Positions 34,905-47,761 of a stretch of DNA of 64,000 nucleotides are shown piece after piece. The position numbers and the translations under genes were made by a program. This stretch comes from Triplophysa rosa. Taxonomy: Eukaryota; Chordata; Actinopteri; Cypriniformes; Nemacheilidae. Every line of letters starts with the position of its first letter. Position 1 is the stretch's first letter. The notes beneath the pieces are model-generated. The model saw nothing but the letters and a program-made list of their open reading frames with translations, was not told the DNA's origin and searched no databases. The stretch is from the NCBI RefSeq assembly GCF_024868665.1, contig NC_079902.1:19880772-19944771 (forward strand). Direction: 5' to 3'.

Positions 34905-37900
34905 GATGCTATTATAAAGTATACGAAGTAGCTTACTTGGTTATGAAACTCACCACAGTACCACCCCAGCCAGTCAAGCGTTTAATGTCGATACGTCATA
35001 AATAGGCATACTAAAAGAACTCCAGTAACTGCATTCTACCGTGGAGCGGTCGTCCGTCCAAGCGTAGCCAAATAAATGCAGCATCTCTTCAGATCCTGCT
35101 GGTCATTTGGGTTCTTTCTCCAACCTGTCTGTCATAAATCAATGTACATCACATCCATCACCGCATGGCAGAGAGTCTCTGGGTGGAGAGAAACAGGGCA
35201 GCGCAGAGAGCTTGTGTCTCACTATCTTGGCAGACATTAGGAGCACATGCAATTACCGTTAGATTTAAACCGCCCTCCGGTGATACTAAGGGCGTCAACA
35301 TCAAAAACGGACCTCTAACAATCTCTCTGACACCACGTCTGGACTTTAATCCTTGCTGACGGCTCGAAACACTTTCGCAACGGGTCAAAAATATAAGCTT
35401 CAGTGCACAAATCTCTGTAATCCAGACAAAAATAAGCACATTGGCGCTTGCGTTTAATTGCATCTCGCACGCTGTGTTTAATTCGTATTATGTGTAACCA
35501 ATTTAATATCTGCTGCAATAGCTATATTTGACCAGTGTTTTTATTTTTTGTAGGGAATGTAATTATCGCTTTGCATTAAAACGTAAAATACAATCAATGG
35601 CAACAGGCGTAGTCGTGAAATTGTCAGAGGAAAAGCGATCTTAAACACTGATTGTTTTATTAATTGGTTTTTGTTTCTTTTAACCACAATTACCCGGATT
35701 TCTGACCTAGCATTCCTTCTCCGCAAACCGCTGAGGCCGCTACGTTCTCTTCCGTTCGCTCTTGTGAGCCTTTACTGTTACCCAGGCATGAAATTTCGCT
35801 TTTCCTGCATGACAGATTTGGCTGCATGATAGGCCATGATAATACTGTAATGCTGATTTGTATAATTAGTAATTAACCGAGTATGAAGTCTTTGACTGAG
35901 AACACCATTAAAATGTTCACCCCTGGGCCCTTGAGCGAGGTCGCTGTGGTAACCCTCCCTTTGGGCTCCGAGGGGTCATGCAGTTATAGAATAATTGACT
36001 CGAATAGACTCCGTGTCACATGCGAGCACCTGCTTCCAGTACAGATTAACCCCCACAGACAGAGGAAATGATTTCAATATGAAGACACATTTATTAGTAG
36101 CTCAAAGACAAAAAAAGCCTGCAGCGATTGAATCATAAATCTGAGTTATTGCTACTCGCTTTTACTCTGTTGTGTGTTGCCATTTTCAGTACATGCGGCA
36201 TGACTTTAACATTAATTGTTAAAAATTCATGACCCATCCCATTTTTCTACATTGACGTCTAACAAATTATTAAATACATGTTTCAAAGTTGTAATGACTG
36301 GGGTTTTTAGGGTGAATTTTTCAGATCAAAAGGTCAAAAAAATTCCCAGGCGTAACTTAGAATTTAATGCATGCATCTCTTCTGTTTTTGCATATAAAAA
36401 ACTGAACAAATGCTAAATGGTAGTAACCAGGGATTTCAATGCACATTGTTGCAGAAAGTGTTGCAAAAATATTTTAGTAGTAAAAATCTAGCATAATATT
36501 CAAGGACAGTAAGAAAACAGTTTTTTGACATAATATTTTTCTTTAGTTTTTCAGAACTATCAAAAACGTCAACTCAAGGAAAAATGTCAACTTAAGAAGC
36601 AAAAAACTTAAGATATTAGATCTTGTTTTCTCAAAAACAGTACAAAAAGTTTATGCTTAAAACAAGGTAAAATATTGGCCAATGAGCTACACATACTATG
36701 CATTTTTGTCATGTTTTCTGGTACAGATATCTACAAATATTGCACTTTTGAATATCTAAAAAGATATTTGTCTAAACATATCTAAAAAGCAGCGAAAATA
36801 TATGTTAAAAAAAAAAAAGTATAGTTTTACCTTTTTTTAAGTTTATTTTTCTTACCACATTGGCAGATGTTTTTGCTTGTATTAAACATAAGCTCACTTA
36901 ATTCTTATAGTTTCTTTAATAAAACAAGACTAAATATCTTTGGTCACTTTCCTTGTCAAGTAGGCCTAAATGTATCTTGATTTAAGAGTTCTTTGATATT
37001 TGTAGAAAACAAGACAAAAATGCTTTGTTTCGCAGTGTATGAAAAATAAACTTATTGAATATAATTTGAAATTAAGTTGAATTTAGATATTTTTTGTATC
37101 CAGCCTAAAATAACTTAATTTAGTTTTTTTTTTTCAGAAAACAAGACTTCATATCGTGGTTCATTTTAGTTAAAGTAAATAGTACAGTATTTTGTTTGTT
37201 TAGTAAGAATGTTTAGATATTTGTACAGAAAAACACGAAGAAATGTATTTTTGCAATGTATGAGCCTGTGATTTACACATAGGGCCTACAGATTAAAGGC
37301 TACTGGAAATAAAGATCAGGACTGAAGTGTTGTACTGCAATCCATCCTTCAGAGAGACATTTCCACCTTCAAGTATAACTCACAGGATCATGGTGACATT
37401 TCAAGATGCAACTACAATAAAATCCAGGGATATAATACCATCCTGTCCACTCCTTTTCTCACCTCTCCCTCGGCCTCAGCATTACTTCCCACAGACTGTT
37501 CAACAAATGACAACAATGGCAAACATCAGTTCTGTGCGTGTGCACATACAGCTCCTCAAAGAGCAGCAAATTCTACAGTGTAGATGTTCTCCTTGACTAG
37601 GTGGCAATGAGATGCATTATTGAAGAATGTTACCCATTCAAATGTGAAAGTAACAAATCTCCCTCTTTCTACAAGGTCTTTCATCGTGCAGAGGATGGAA
37701 GCAGCTTTAAGAAGTTTCAAATGAAGATCGTGTGTGTGACTGAAAAATAGACAGACCCGGAGTAAACATCGGCATTCTTATTTTCTCGCGAGTCGATACG
37801 AGGGCTTGTCTGGTGAAGAGACTTGATTTTTTTCATTCACTCTTGTTTTTGCTGCTGGTGACCTCAATTTCACGGGGGTCATTTGCTTATCAAAGGCTCA

Positions 37901-40900
37901 GCCCGAAACTGGCAGGTTGGAGTATGTTTTCATTGTAACCAAGGAAATTCAATTAGGCTGGATCTAGACCACGAGGAGCCAAGATTCATCAATGGTAGCA
38001 GAGATTAAGGGGGAAATGACTTACACTACGAAGACCCACAACTATCAGTCAGAAGGTCAGCGTCCGCCCGTCACCGGCGACTAGGCTTTTTTCCCATCGA
38101 CTTCGCAATGAATGCAGCCGCGCTGAACCTTACTGATAATTGCTTCCATCACCTGTATAGATGTGGCGGTGGCAATAATGATGTTTATCATTAGTGTTGA
38201 ATTAGAGAGGTAAATACGCATTTAAAACGCATTAGTGTTTTGAACTGTGTTGAATAATGTAATGTTTACTATGTTATTTGACAAACAAATCACTCTCGTT
38301 CATTGCATTAAGCTCTTTTCATTACCCGTTATCTGTTCTGGTCGTCTGAGCCCTGAAATGACGGCCGAAGTCAGAGAGGTAAACAAACGCATGAGAAATC
38401 GACTCGAAACATCATTATAACTGCATTAACCATCAAAGCCATGGCTTTATCTAACTTTTGACTCTCATATCAATAAAAAGACACAGAAGATGTGAAGAAA
38501 GAAACACCAATGCTTGTTGAAAATGAAGTTTTTAGTAAGTTTGTCATGAGAACTCTTGTTTTTTTTTCAGTCATGACAATCAACAACATACTGTAACACA
38601 ACTTGGCTAAAAATAGTTGAACATATTTGCCAACAAATTCATATTTTCCTTTCTCACTGGGTTTTGCAAATATCTAACCAATAGAAATCAATAAAAAGTG
38701 CTTGTCAACCTTGACAACACAGTATTTAATCATGTAAAAAGTACAATGTTTTCCATTTGCTGGACGAATTTGGACATTCAAGAGCAACAATATTTAAGTT
38801 GCTTTGGATAAAAGCAAAAAAGTAATGTGAATTAAATTAGACCTCATCCCTGTTGAAATATACCAAAAAAGGAAAGCGAACTGTGAATGAGTTTGCACGC
38901 AAAGCGATTTAAACTACCGCACATGAATTGCATATAAACTGCAAAGCAAAATAAAAGACCCAAATAATACTGAACATAGAGAATCGAGCGCATAATACTA
39001 CCTCCCAAAAAACTCTGAGCTCTATATCTGGATGTGTGGCCCATGTGTGCCATCAGGGACTATGACTCGGTGAACGACTGTCTCTTTTCCTGCACTAATA
39101 AGATACTGTAATCCTCAGCTCACTTCAGCGAGCAGTCGCCTGTGAAGAAGAGAAGAGGAGGCAGACTGTTCACGGGCCACATTAAATCCATCAGCCACCG
39201 AGGGGCACATCCGGGGACCCCCAACGAGCGACGTTGAGCGCTTTCGGGTCAAGGCTCGACACAAGGACTGGAGTTATTAAAGGTTTTTTTTGGGAGATCT
39301 AATTTGATTGAACCGTCCATTTGCGACTGTGAATGGTGACGTTCAAGGTCCCCGCCCGCGCTTGCTCTTCTATTATGGATTATTTAAGACCGGTGACCCA
39401 GCATGTGACTGCGGCACCAATCAATCCAGTCTGGTTCGGGACAATGCCGGCTCAAGGTGAAATTTCTTCCCGGCGCAGGTTTGAGAAACAACTAGTCAAT
39501 CTGGTGCTTGACGAGGGGGAAATAAGCCGCGGTACGAGTACTCCGAGACACGCCGTGACACGGAACGCAAGCTAGAGTGATTACGGGCGGCAGGAAAGAC
39601 AACCCTGTGATTTTATTTCGACTTTAATGTGACTGATATTAAATTAAATGCTAAGCGTCTGTAAGCTGGAGGAGCCCAGGCGTTTCTTTATCTGACTGTT
39701 ATGTAATGGAGCATGTAAACAAATCAGTGCATACAAAAAACTTTTGTTTCTTTTATGTAAGGGATCGTTATGTAAGATTCCTCAACAGGCTGCTGGTTGA
39801 GGTTACTGAAGCTGTAATCTGTCACCCATCCGCTGATTGATTTTCGTTTCTTATGTCATAAACACCCTCATCTGTAGAATGATATTGGAATGTCAATGTT
39901 GATTGTGGTTATTTATTGGACTTTTGATGCCAAATTGCCTCTGGGAGTCCAGGCGTGAGATGATGTGAGATCAGCATGCAGTGATTATGTAGTCTGCCTG
40001 AAGGCTTCATATTAACACAAAGAGCGTTTTTAATGAAAGTCATGCTTAAGAGTTCACGCATCTGATAATGTGCTAATTTCTTCTGCATATGTAATTTTCT
40101 GACGGGGTCCTGCATAAAGGTAAAGAAATTACACAATATACAATTATGTATATGACTGTATATGAATATGATCATAATAATCATAATCACATTATTGTGA
40201 AATAATGAATGTCATTACTAGAAAACAATATTCAATTCAAAATGGAAAATATTTAAAAAAATGTTATGATAAATTATAATATATTATTATTATTTATAGG
40301 CTTCTACCTTATACAATATTTTAAAAATGTATTCGCCATAACTGAAAATTGTCAAAAATCATGTTTTTATTACGTATGTTATGTTTTATTGTGTTAGCTG
40401 TATTTTTTTATTATTATTGCTCAATCAAAGCTATCCAACTGCAGTTTAATTTATATTACTTGGAATGTACAATAACGTGAACGGAGTTACAGTATCTGTT
40501 TTTACATATGAACTCTTGATTTGTTTACAGAACCTCAAAGAAAAACACTTATGTTTCTAAGTTCCACGCGAGTCATTTTTTGAGAAAGAAAATACATTCA
40601 TATGTGTTAGCTTATGCTGTGAAAAAGACAATTAGTAACTGTTGATAACAATTTAAATTAGTTTTGACAGAAGGTATTTCTCCCTTGATAATTTACACCT
40701 CAGGTAATACATTAGCAAAGTTACAGCTAGGCACTGAGGTTGTCCATCTGCTAGTTGAAGCGCTAAAGCAAAAAATGACATCAGCCTCATTAAAGCTGAA
40801 TTTCAGGCTACAGATTTGAACCTAGAAGGCATGTCTGTCAAAAAGCAGCTTTACAGGTACATTAAGGACCAATTAAGACTGTGTGCTGGCCAAAATATTC

Positions 40901-42109
40901 CAAATAGCTCCAAGCATCGACCTAACAACCCATGAACACTAGCCGCCATCCCACAGACTTCTGAGTGTACTGTAGATGATTCATGTCTAGTCAACAGGAT
41001 TTGAAATGCAACTTGTAAAGCTGCAAAACATATTTTTTCAAGCAAGTACTTAAGATGTCATTCAAAACCAATTTCTTATTCACAACAGTTAGCATATAAT
41101 AATAATTTATAATTTCAGCTGTCAGGTACGATTTTGCGGGAAATGTTACATCATTTGACTTCATCCCACGTAAAGAGAAGTATGTAAAGTAACCTGCAAT
41201 TAACAGAGAGAGAGAGGCAAATGTTACATCATCAAAATTTCAGCTTTAATGAAAAAAAAGTCTTTCAAGTTACGTTTCTAAACCCCAAAATTACCAGCCC
41301 AAATGACAACTAAGATTGTCATGCATGTGATTCATAAATAAAGGATATGTTTCCTAATAATATTAAAGAATATTAATACATTTATATTCTACAGCTCAAT
41401 GTCAAACTTCAGATGTAAACCCATCGGGAACCGACTGGCACATGAACTCCAAAGCCACTTCTAAATCTCCCCAAAATCCACTCAAAGCTTTCTCCTGCTC
41501 CAAACTCTCTCCTCCATCATAAGGCCACATGTGATTGGGACCAACCGTGTGAGGCGTCTGTCTCACAAAGAAAAGTGTGTGATTTGATATTTGCTTGAGT
41601 GCCGAGTGAGTCTGCGCTGATTTGTTCCGAAGGGCTAGTGCACACAAAGCATAAACTGTCATCCACTCGGCTTCTCTGCCTATCAAAAATCTCTACGGGC
41701 TATTAAGCTGTCACGTCCCGTCCTCTCGGCTCCCAGTGGCTGATCTATTTATGAAGCAACGTGAGCCGAGCAGGTGTTTATCTGCATTAAAAATCATCTT
41801 ACCTGATTGGTGACAGAGAAAAACTGTCTAGTTGGATTGTTAATGTTCGGTAAGGCTTGAGTGACAAGCGGTATGAGTCACTTGATTGTTCTGATTTTGT
41901 GCTTCATTTCTTTATTTGACAGTAAGTCTGAATAAATGTTGCATCTGAATGTTTGTAATCTTACTGTGTGTTTGTTGTGTTGCTTCAACTACTATAAAAT
42001 CATTTTCTGTAAGCAAGAACATTTCCAGAAATAATCATTTAAAATATCTTTATATATTGTAATGAAAAGAAATTTCATCATGTCACTTACTATTTCATTA
42101 TTTGTTTTA

Positions 42110-42580
42110 TGTACTGTATATTTATTTGTTATCTTTTTTTACCTAAATACATATTTTATTTAATATTTTAACAGCTCTTTCTTATTTTATTATTTATTTA
42201 ATTCTATATATATTTATAATATTTGTTTCTTACAGTATTAATTTATTTATTTAGATAATTATTATTATTATTTATTTACCTATATATTTATAAGTCACTT
42301 TGGATAAAAGTGTCTGCTAAATAATAAATGTAGATGTTCATTTTTCAACCTTTTTTTACATAAATTCATATTTTAATTTAATATTTAATTTAATTAAAAA
42401 ATAAACAGCTTTTTATTATTCAATTATATATTTTATTTTTAGATTTATTTATAATATTTATTATATTACAATATTTATTTATATTATCGTTGTTATTTAT
42501 GTTTATTCATATATACTGTATATATTTTATAAGTCACTTTGGATAAAAGTGTCTGCTAAATGAATAAATGTAGATGTAAA
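42110..42580 (+). repeat. Tandemly duplicated A+T-rich retroposon tail
   Basis: Two diverged units of roughly 235-240 bp. Each contains a TTTTTTTACxTAAAT-ATATTTT block, an ACAGCT block and the tail TAAGTCACTTTGGATAAAAG, TGTCTGCTAAAT, ending near 42335 and 42576. Confidence 0.6.
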
Positions 42581-44379
42581 TATTATGGTTCCCTAATAAT
42601 GCAAAGTAAAAAAAGCAAAAACCAGCTCAGTACAAAACACAAGGTGTAAAAATACTGAGCTTGTTCATTCAGAGGTCCCTTTATATCATAAACCATAATA
42701 TCAAACCTTCCTTCCACTAATCACTATGATTCTTTATCCCTGACAGCACTGTAGGCCTGCAAAATGACAAACATCCGAACTCGTGACGCTGGAAATCTCC
42801 CAGTGTGTGAATATTTCCAACACCTGGCCTGAGGATACCATTCCATTTTCTGTGCCATCCCATGGACGTTTTCCCAGTCCTGGACCGTGTTTTCTCCTTT
42901 TTCTCCCCTGCCTGCCATTTTAATTGACACATAAACAGCTCTCCGGGGCATTTTGCTGCCACTCCACAGTGTCTATCTTCATTTCCCGTCACAAAAAGCA
43001 ACACATCTTAATGGTACAGTATTGATAATCCATCGGTCCCCCGGTGCACAGTAAGAAAAAGAAATGCTTCGAATCACTACCACGGGCATGTTGTTAGTCC
43101 AGATTGCATTCTGTGCAACAACAAGGGCATAGCTCTTGATCAAAAAGTAATTACTTACTAGCTGTAAGCTATGAGCTGAGCTGAAATGCATTGTGGGAGA
43201 TGCTGAGAGAAGGTGTTTGCATTCTTTGTCAAGCTGATATTCTGCTGTATCACGCTTTCCATCTGAATGCAGATTTAAGGTATTTTACAGATCTGTAAAT
43301 GAAGACAGCTTGAGGTATACAATAGTTGAGAAGGCTTTTATCACACCTCAATGACAGATCAATCTCATACATTGTGTTTCAGCAGTATGAGGTCAAACTT
43401 TTGAAATGAGTCTGGTCCACACTGAAAATGCGAAATCTTTTGAAATTATGTCTTCAGAGGAAAATTGTATTGCTCACAAGTTCTTAGGTGTATTCAACTG
43501 TATCTGTATCATCTTCTTAGGAGCAATAAAACAGAACAACTGTAACTGTACAAATGAAACAGTTGCTTAAATACATGAAAAGTTGGTGTAAAATGAATTT
43601 AGATGGTTAAGGTAAAAAAAACGGAATTTTGGTCAATTTGTTTGAGCTCATATTGAGAACTTCGACAATATAGACTTTTGATGTCAGACTTGGAAAATCT
43701 GAGCTCAGTTTGTGACATTGTTGAGATCTCTTCTGAAACTCGAATGGAGACATTTGTGAGATTTGAGGAATATCTGAAACACAGGAGACGGAAGCAAAGC
43801 TTCCCATTTGGCACAATCGTATGTATTTGCTTTAAATAAGGTTTTAAACCAGTTAGATTTAATACAATGTTTAATACAAGAAGTACAACAAGATGACAAA
43901 CACGGCATGGTTTCCAAAAGAGAGCAAACAGTGTACATACTCAGAGTAAATGTTGTTTTCTTGCTACTAAGTGTCTCAAACAAACCTAACAGCATTCAAA
44001 CTAAGTCAGTGACTTTTTCCCCAGAATCACTCAATCTAGGAAACTTGTAAACAGGGTGCACTGCGAAGCGATGAAGACTTGAGCACTCTGACTCCTGGAC
44101 ACGTAAAGAGCGCCAGCAATCAGATTGCAATTTTGTGATTTTAAGACCGTTCGTAAATAGTTTGTGGGACACGCTGCCTTTGGATGTGACCAAGTAAGGC
44201 CCGAATTCAAATTCAACAAAAACGTACCTTGGTTCTCGCTGACCCACGCAATCTTACTGTCAAGACTGCCTTTTAGAAGACTCGTGTGATTTATGGCCAG
44301 CAATATTACTTTCGTTTAGCTTGTTTGTGTCTTTATAAAAGGTGTGCAATAATGCAGATCCTCGCGCTGGTGCTGACCT

Positions 44380-44590
44380 GCTCAGGCCAGTTAATGGAGC
44401 TGTCTGCTCACTGGATTACTGGAGTCAATGACCTTGCCACCTGGTCCTGATGCTTCAACAGCAAACACTCTCCCCGTTTGACACTCGGGCAGGATGAAAT
44501 ACAATTCCCATTAAGGGGAAAGTTGCTAATAATGCCTTATCAATTAGCCCCATTGCTATTGATTGATAGCAGGTGGTATGAGACTATTAT
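44380..44590. promoter_or_regulatory. Candidate intronic regulatory block
   Basis: A repeat-free block rich in homeodomain-like and E-box-like words: GGCCAGTTAATGGAG, GCCACCTGG, CCTTATCAATTAGCCCCATT, GATTGATAGCAGGTGG. Its composition differs from the A+T-rich DNA around it. Regulatory function is inferred from word content only. Confidence 0.25.
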
Positions 44591-45014
44591 GTTCATTTAG
44601 GGGTACAATGTCCTCTTCCTCGACTTGCTTTTTCAATGTTCATTAAAGTCCAAGAAGTATAGCTCTTTAACAGCCCATTAAAGACTGTGTATCACCGCGG
44701 TGTAAAATCCTTGTGTTTCTACAGCGCTTATCCCAGATAATGTTCATTGGCGGACATTTTGTTAACATCCTCACTATTGTCTAATGATTTAATGCATTCA
44801 GATACAGCTATTCATATTCTTTCTTGAATGTAGAAAAGCCAACATCTAGATATCATATTCAATTTGTTTTTATAAACATCTACACATACAGTACATGTAT
44901 AGGACATATTTACATGTATTTATTTAAATAATATATAAATGTTTAATAATTTATATATTTTTCTTAAATACTGTATATGCATGTTTGTTATTAATATGCA
45001 CAGTACACAAACAG

Positions 45015-45325
45015 ACATATTGGCCATTTTCAATTCCAAGAACGCAAAGAACGAACTTATGTTCTCGTGGAGACCGGTCTTGCGAGGCAGCCTCGGAAGA
45101 ACAAACTTGAATGGATGCGACGCAGTGACTTCTGGGACTTCAAGCGGGTTCCGTATGTGTGCAAGGATGCATTCGATGCATCCTTGATTTCAAGAACACA
45201 TACGGGTACTTTCATGCCTTCCGCTGTTCTTGTGTTCTTGAGTATTGGAACCGGACATTGACGGTTATTGATGACGTAGGGCGAGAACACGAGGGCACAA
45301 GACCGCATATTGAGAAACGGCCATT
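45015..45325. repeat. Imperfect inverted repeat with a strong central hairpin
   Basis: The left part has AAGAACAAACTTGAATGG and CCGTATGTGT; the right part has ACACATACGG and TTCTTGAGTATTGG. At the centre (45162-45186) CAAGGATGCAT and ATGCATCCTTG form a perfect 11-bp inverted repeat around TCG. It resembles a MITE, but its ends are not certain. Confidence 0.55.
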
Positions 45326-45366
45326 ATGTAAACAGAAACTTTTTCTGGATGCGATTAATCGCGTAA
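45325..45366 (-). repeat. Fragment of the TAGGGCTGTCAAACG hairpin family
   Basis: TTATGTAAACAGAAACTTTT, TCTGGATGCGATTAATCGCG matches the right arm of the element at 50131-50488. Confidence 0.55.
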
Positions 45367-45715
45367 TTTATTCAAATTACTGTTAACTCTTCAACAGTTA
45401 TTGATTATTTGCAGAAGTCTATCGGAAGTAAAGTTTGGGCTAAATAATGTTTGTTTATGTAGTTGCTGCTGAAACCGTCTACATTTATATAATATTTTTA
45501 TATTTTTAAACATTGGTTAGTAAGTCTATTGCTTACTAAACTAAAATAAACAGGCAATGCTTCTACCAAAAAAAGGAGACTGACACTACTAACTGACATT
45601 ATTTGAAAAATAAATTACAAATAATAATATAACAATGCCTAAAATCTATATATTTATGCATTTGGTAGATACTTTTATCTAAAGCTTTTATCTACACTCT
45701 AAAAACAATCAGGCT

Positions 45716-45785
45716 ATAGCCTATAGCACCAAAAGTGGTTCTTGGCTCGTAATCATAGGGGAACCACTTTAAGAATTATATAGGT
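45716..45785. repeat. Fragment of a palindromic MITE
   Basis: CCTATAGCACCAAAAGTGGT, TCTTGGCTCGTAATCATAGG, GGAACCACTTT has two facing halves (AAGTGGTTC and GGAACCACTT), as in a common fish hairpin repeat. Confidence 0.5.
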
Positions 45786-47523
45786 TAAGTTATTACATTT
45801 CATGAGTATTAATTAGTTATTACACTAATTGATATATTAATAAATATTTATTTACTACACACACTTTTTCAAGCACTTTCAATTTAAAGAATAAAACGTG
45901 GATAAATAAAGTACTTTCTCAAAAGGGAACCAAGTGATTGCTTTTCTATTCATTACTCATTAAATGTAAAACATAAGGTATGGTCTAATTTAATCAAAAA
46001 CAAAGTCTGCATGAACGTAATTATAGCGTTCTGAGATTATGTTGACAGCGTGGCAATAATTATAATTTTTCAAAAAATACCCATAATTCATTTCACCTAA
46101 GGGTTAAAATTCATTCTCCAACACGCGGGTCTGAGAAACAAGGCTCTAATACTTCAGATGGTACAAGATACAGCATACTGAAATTTTCCATTTGTACCCG
46201 AGGTCTCTGGAATTCATAACTGACTTGGCAGAAGTCTAGCTCATAAATTAAACGTGATTGTGCTAATCATCTTATTTTGTCTCGGGCCTCGGTTAAAAAA
46301 CCGAGGAGTTTTTCCAAAGAATGAGCAAAACAAACTCGAAATGTTGGCAGAGAGAAAAATGATGATAATTTGCTCATTTAACAAAATAAATGAAGGGAAT
46401 CAGATCCGAAGAAACTCAATTTGCTTAAACAAATTCCCTTTTCTTTCATTTGGTTAAGAAAATATCACCAACATTTATGCAGCAAAATGTGAACGGATGA
46501 ATTTAAATTCTATTAAATGTGTTGTATAATCAAAACCAAAGCAGAAAACACTCATGGAGAAAATGTCATTTTGCACAAATCTCATCATCAATGAGATATC
46601 CTTTTCAGATAAGCCTCTAAAGAGACAAAAATCTCCTCATTTTTTACAATGACTCAAAGTGATGCCACAAATTACCATTATAAGTAGGAAATTGTTTCAG
46701 ATGGAAGTGACCAAGTTCAAAACCACATTGGCCCTCTACCAAAGTCTTTCAAAAGCAAAAAATGTAATATGATTGTATGATTGGCTGGCGTTTATAATCC
46801 ATGCCTGAGACAGCAGCTAGTTAACTGAGAATATTGTGTTAGTGGATCAGCCCGCATGCAAGTCGAGTCCATGCAAATCCACTGTCATAATTGATTTCTC
46901 TTTGAACGGATATGTCTTTATCTCTCCCCTGCCTTAGCTTGGGTTCCTCAGAAGAGAGGATGAGAATCCTGTGTGTGTGTTCAAGCAGGAGGGGTTGGCG
47001 AGATGCTTTGAACTGGCCAGAGAAATACAATTGAGATAAGTTACTGGAGACAGGTAATGAGAACCAATAGACTCCCAGGAAAGAATCAATAGTGGACACT
47101 GATACACAAGAGAGGAAGGACACATAGCAGCATTATTCTTCATTCAAGTAAACACTGCAAATATAAGGGAGACTCGTGCCGAGCCGACACACACCAAATA
47201 GTTGTCAATAACTTGATATTTGCAAAGCAAAACATCCTTCGATGAGATGAAGGATTATGGGCTGTCTGACGTTAATGATAAGGGTAAGAAACCATGAAAG
47301 ATTTGACATTTTGAAATATTGATGAAATATTTCATCAATGAAAGTTTCGCATTTTGGCAATATTTTATTTCTTACTACTGTAATGCAAAAAAAATAAATA
47401 CATACAAATCTAATTCCCATTATTTATTTCAGTAAACATTAAAAAAATCACCACAAATTAGATTCAGAAAATACATGCAAGTACTTTTAAATTTCAGTGA
47501 TTTAAAGTATAATTTAATTATTT

Positions 47524-47761
47524 AGGGGCGGTTTCCCGGACAGGGGTTCAGACTAGTCCCAGACTAACTTAAATGTTATAGGTGTCTTGATCAAAAACCA
47601 CTTACACTGACATTTAAAAAAAGATAATTGCCATTACTTTGTCTCGAGATGCACACCAGTAATGTTTTTGTAAATGATGTTTTTTAAAACAAGTTAAATA
47701 TCCCAATTTAACTAAGGCCTAGTCCTGGCATAAACTAATGCCTGTCCGGGAAACCGCCCCT
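47524..47761. mobile_element. MITE with AGGGGCGGTTTCCCGGACAG ends
   Basis: The left end AGGGGCGGTTTCCCGGACAG is mirrored by CTGTCCGGGAAACCGCCCCT at the right, nearly perfectly over 20 bp. About 240 bp, non-coding. Confidence 0.85.

Noticed and set aside
35158..35463. 101-codon minus-strand open frame with hydrophobic start
   Set aside because: No family resemblance and an overlapping plus-strand frame of similar quality. Chance.
36440..37260. Possible long inverted-repeat element in A+T-rich DNA
   Set aside because: Facing words such as TCTTGTTTTC and GAAAACAAGAC occur, but the ends match poorly and the A+T bias makes chance pairing likely.
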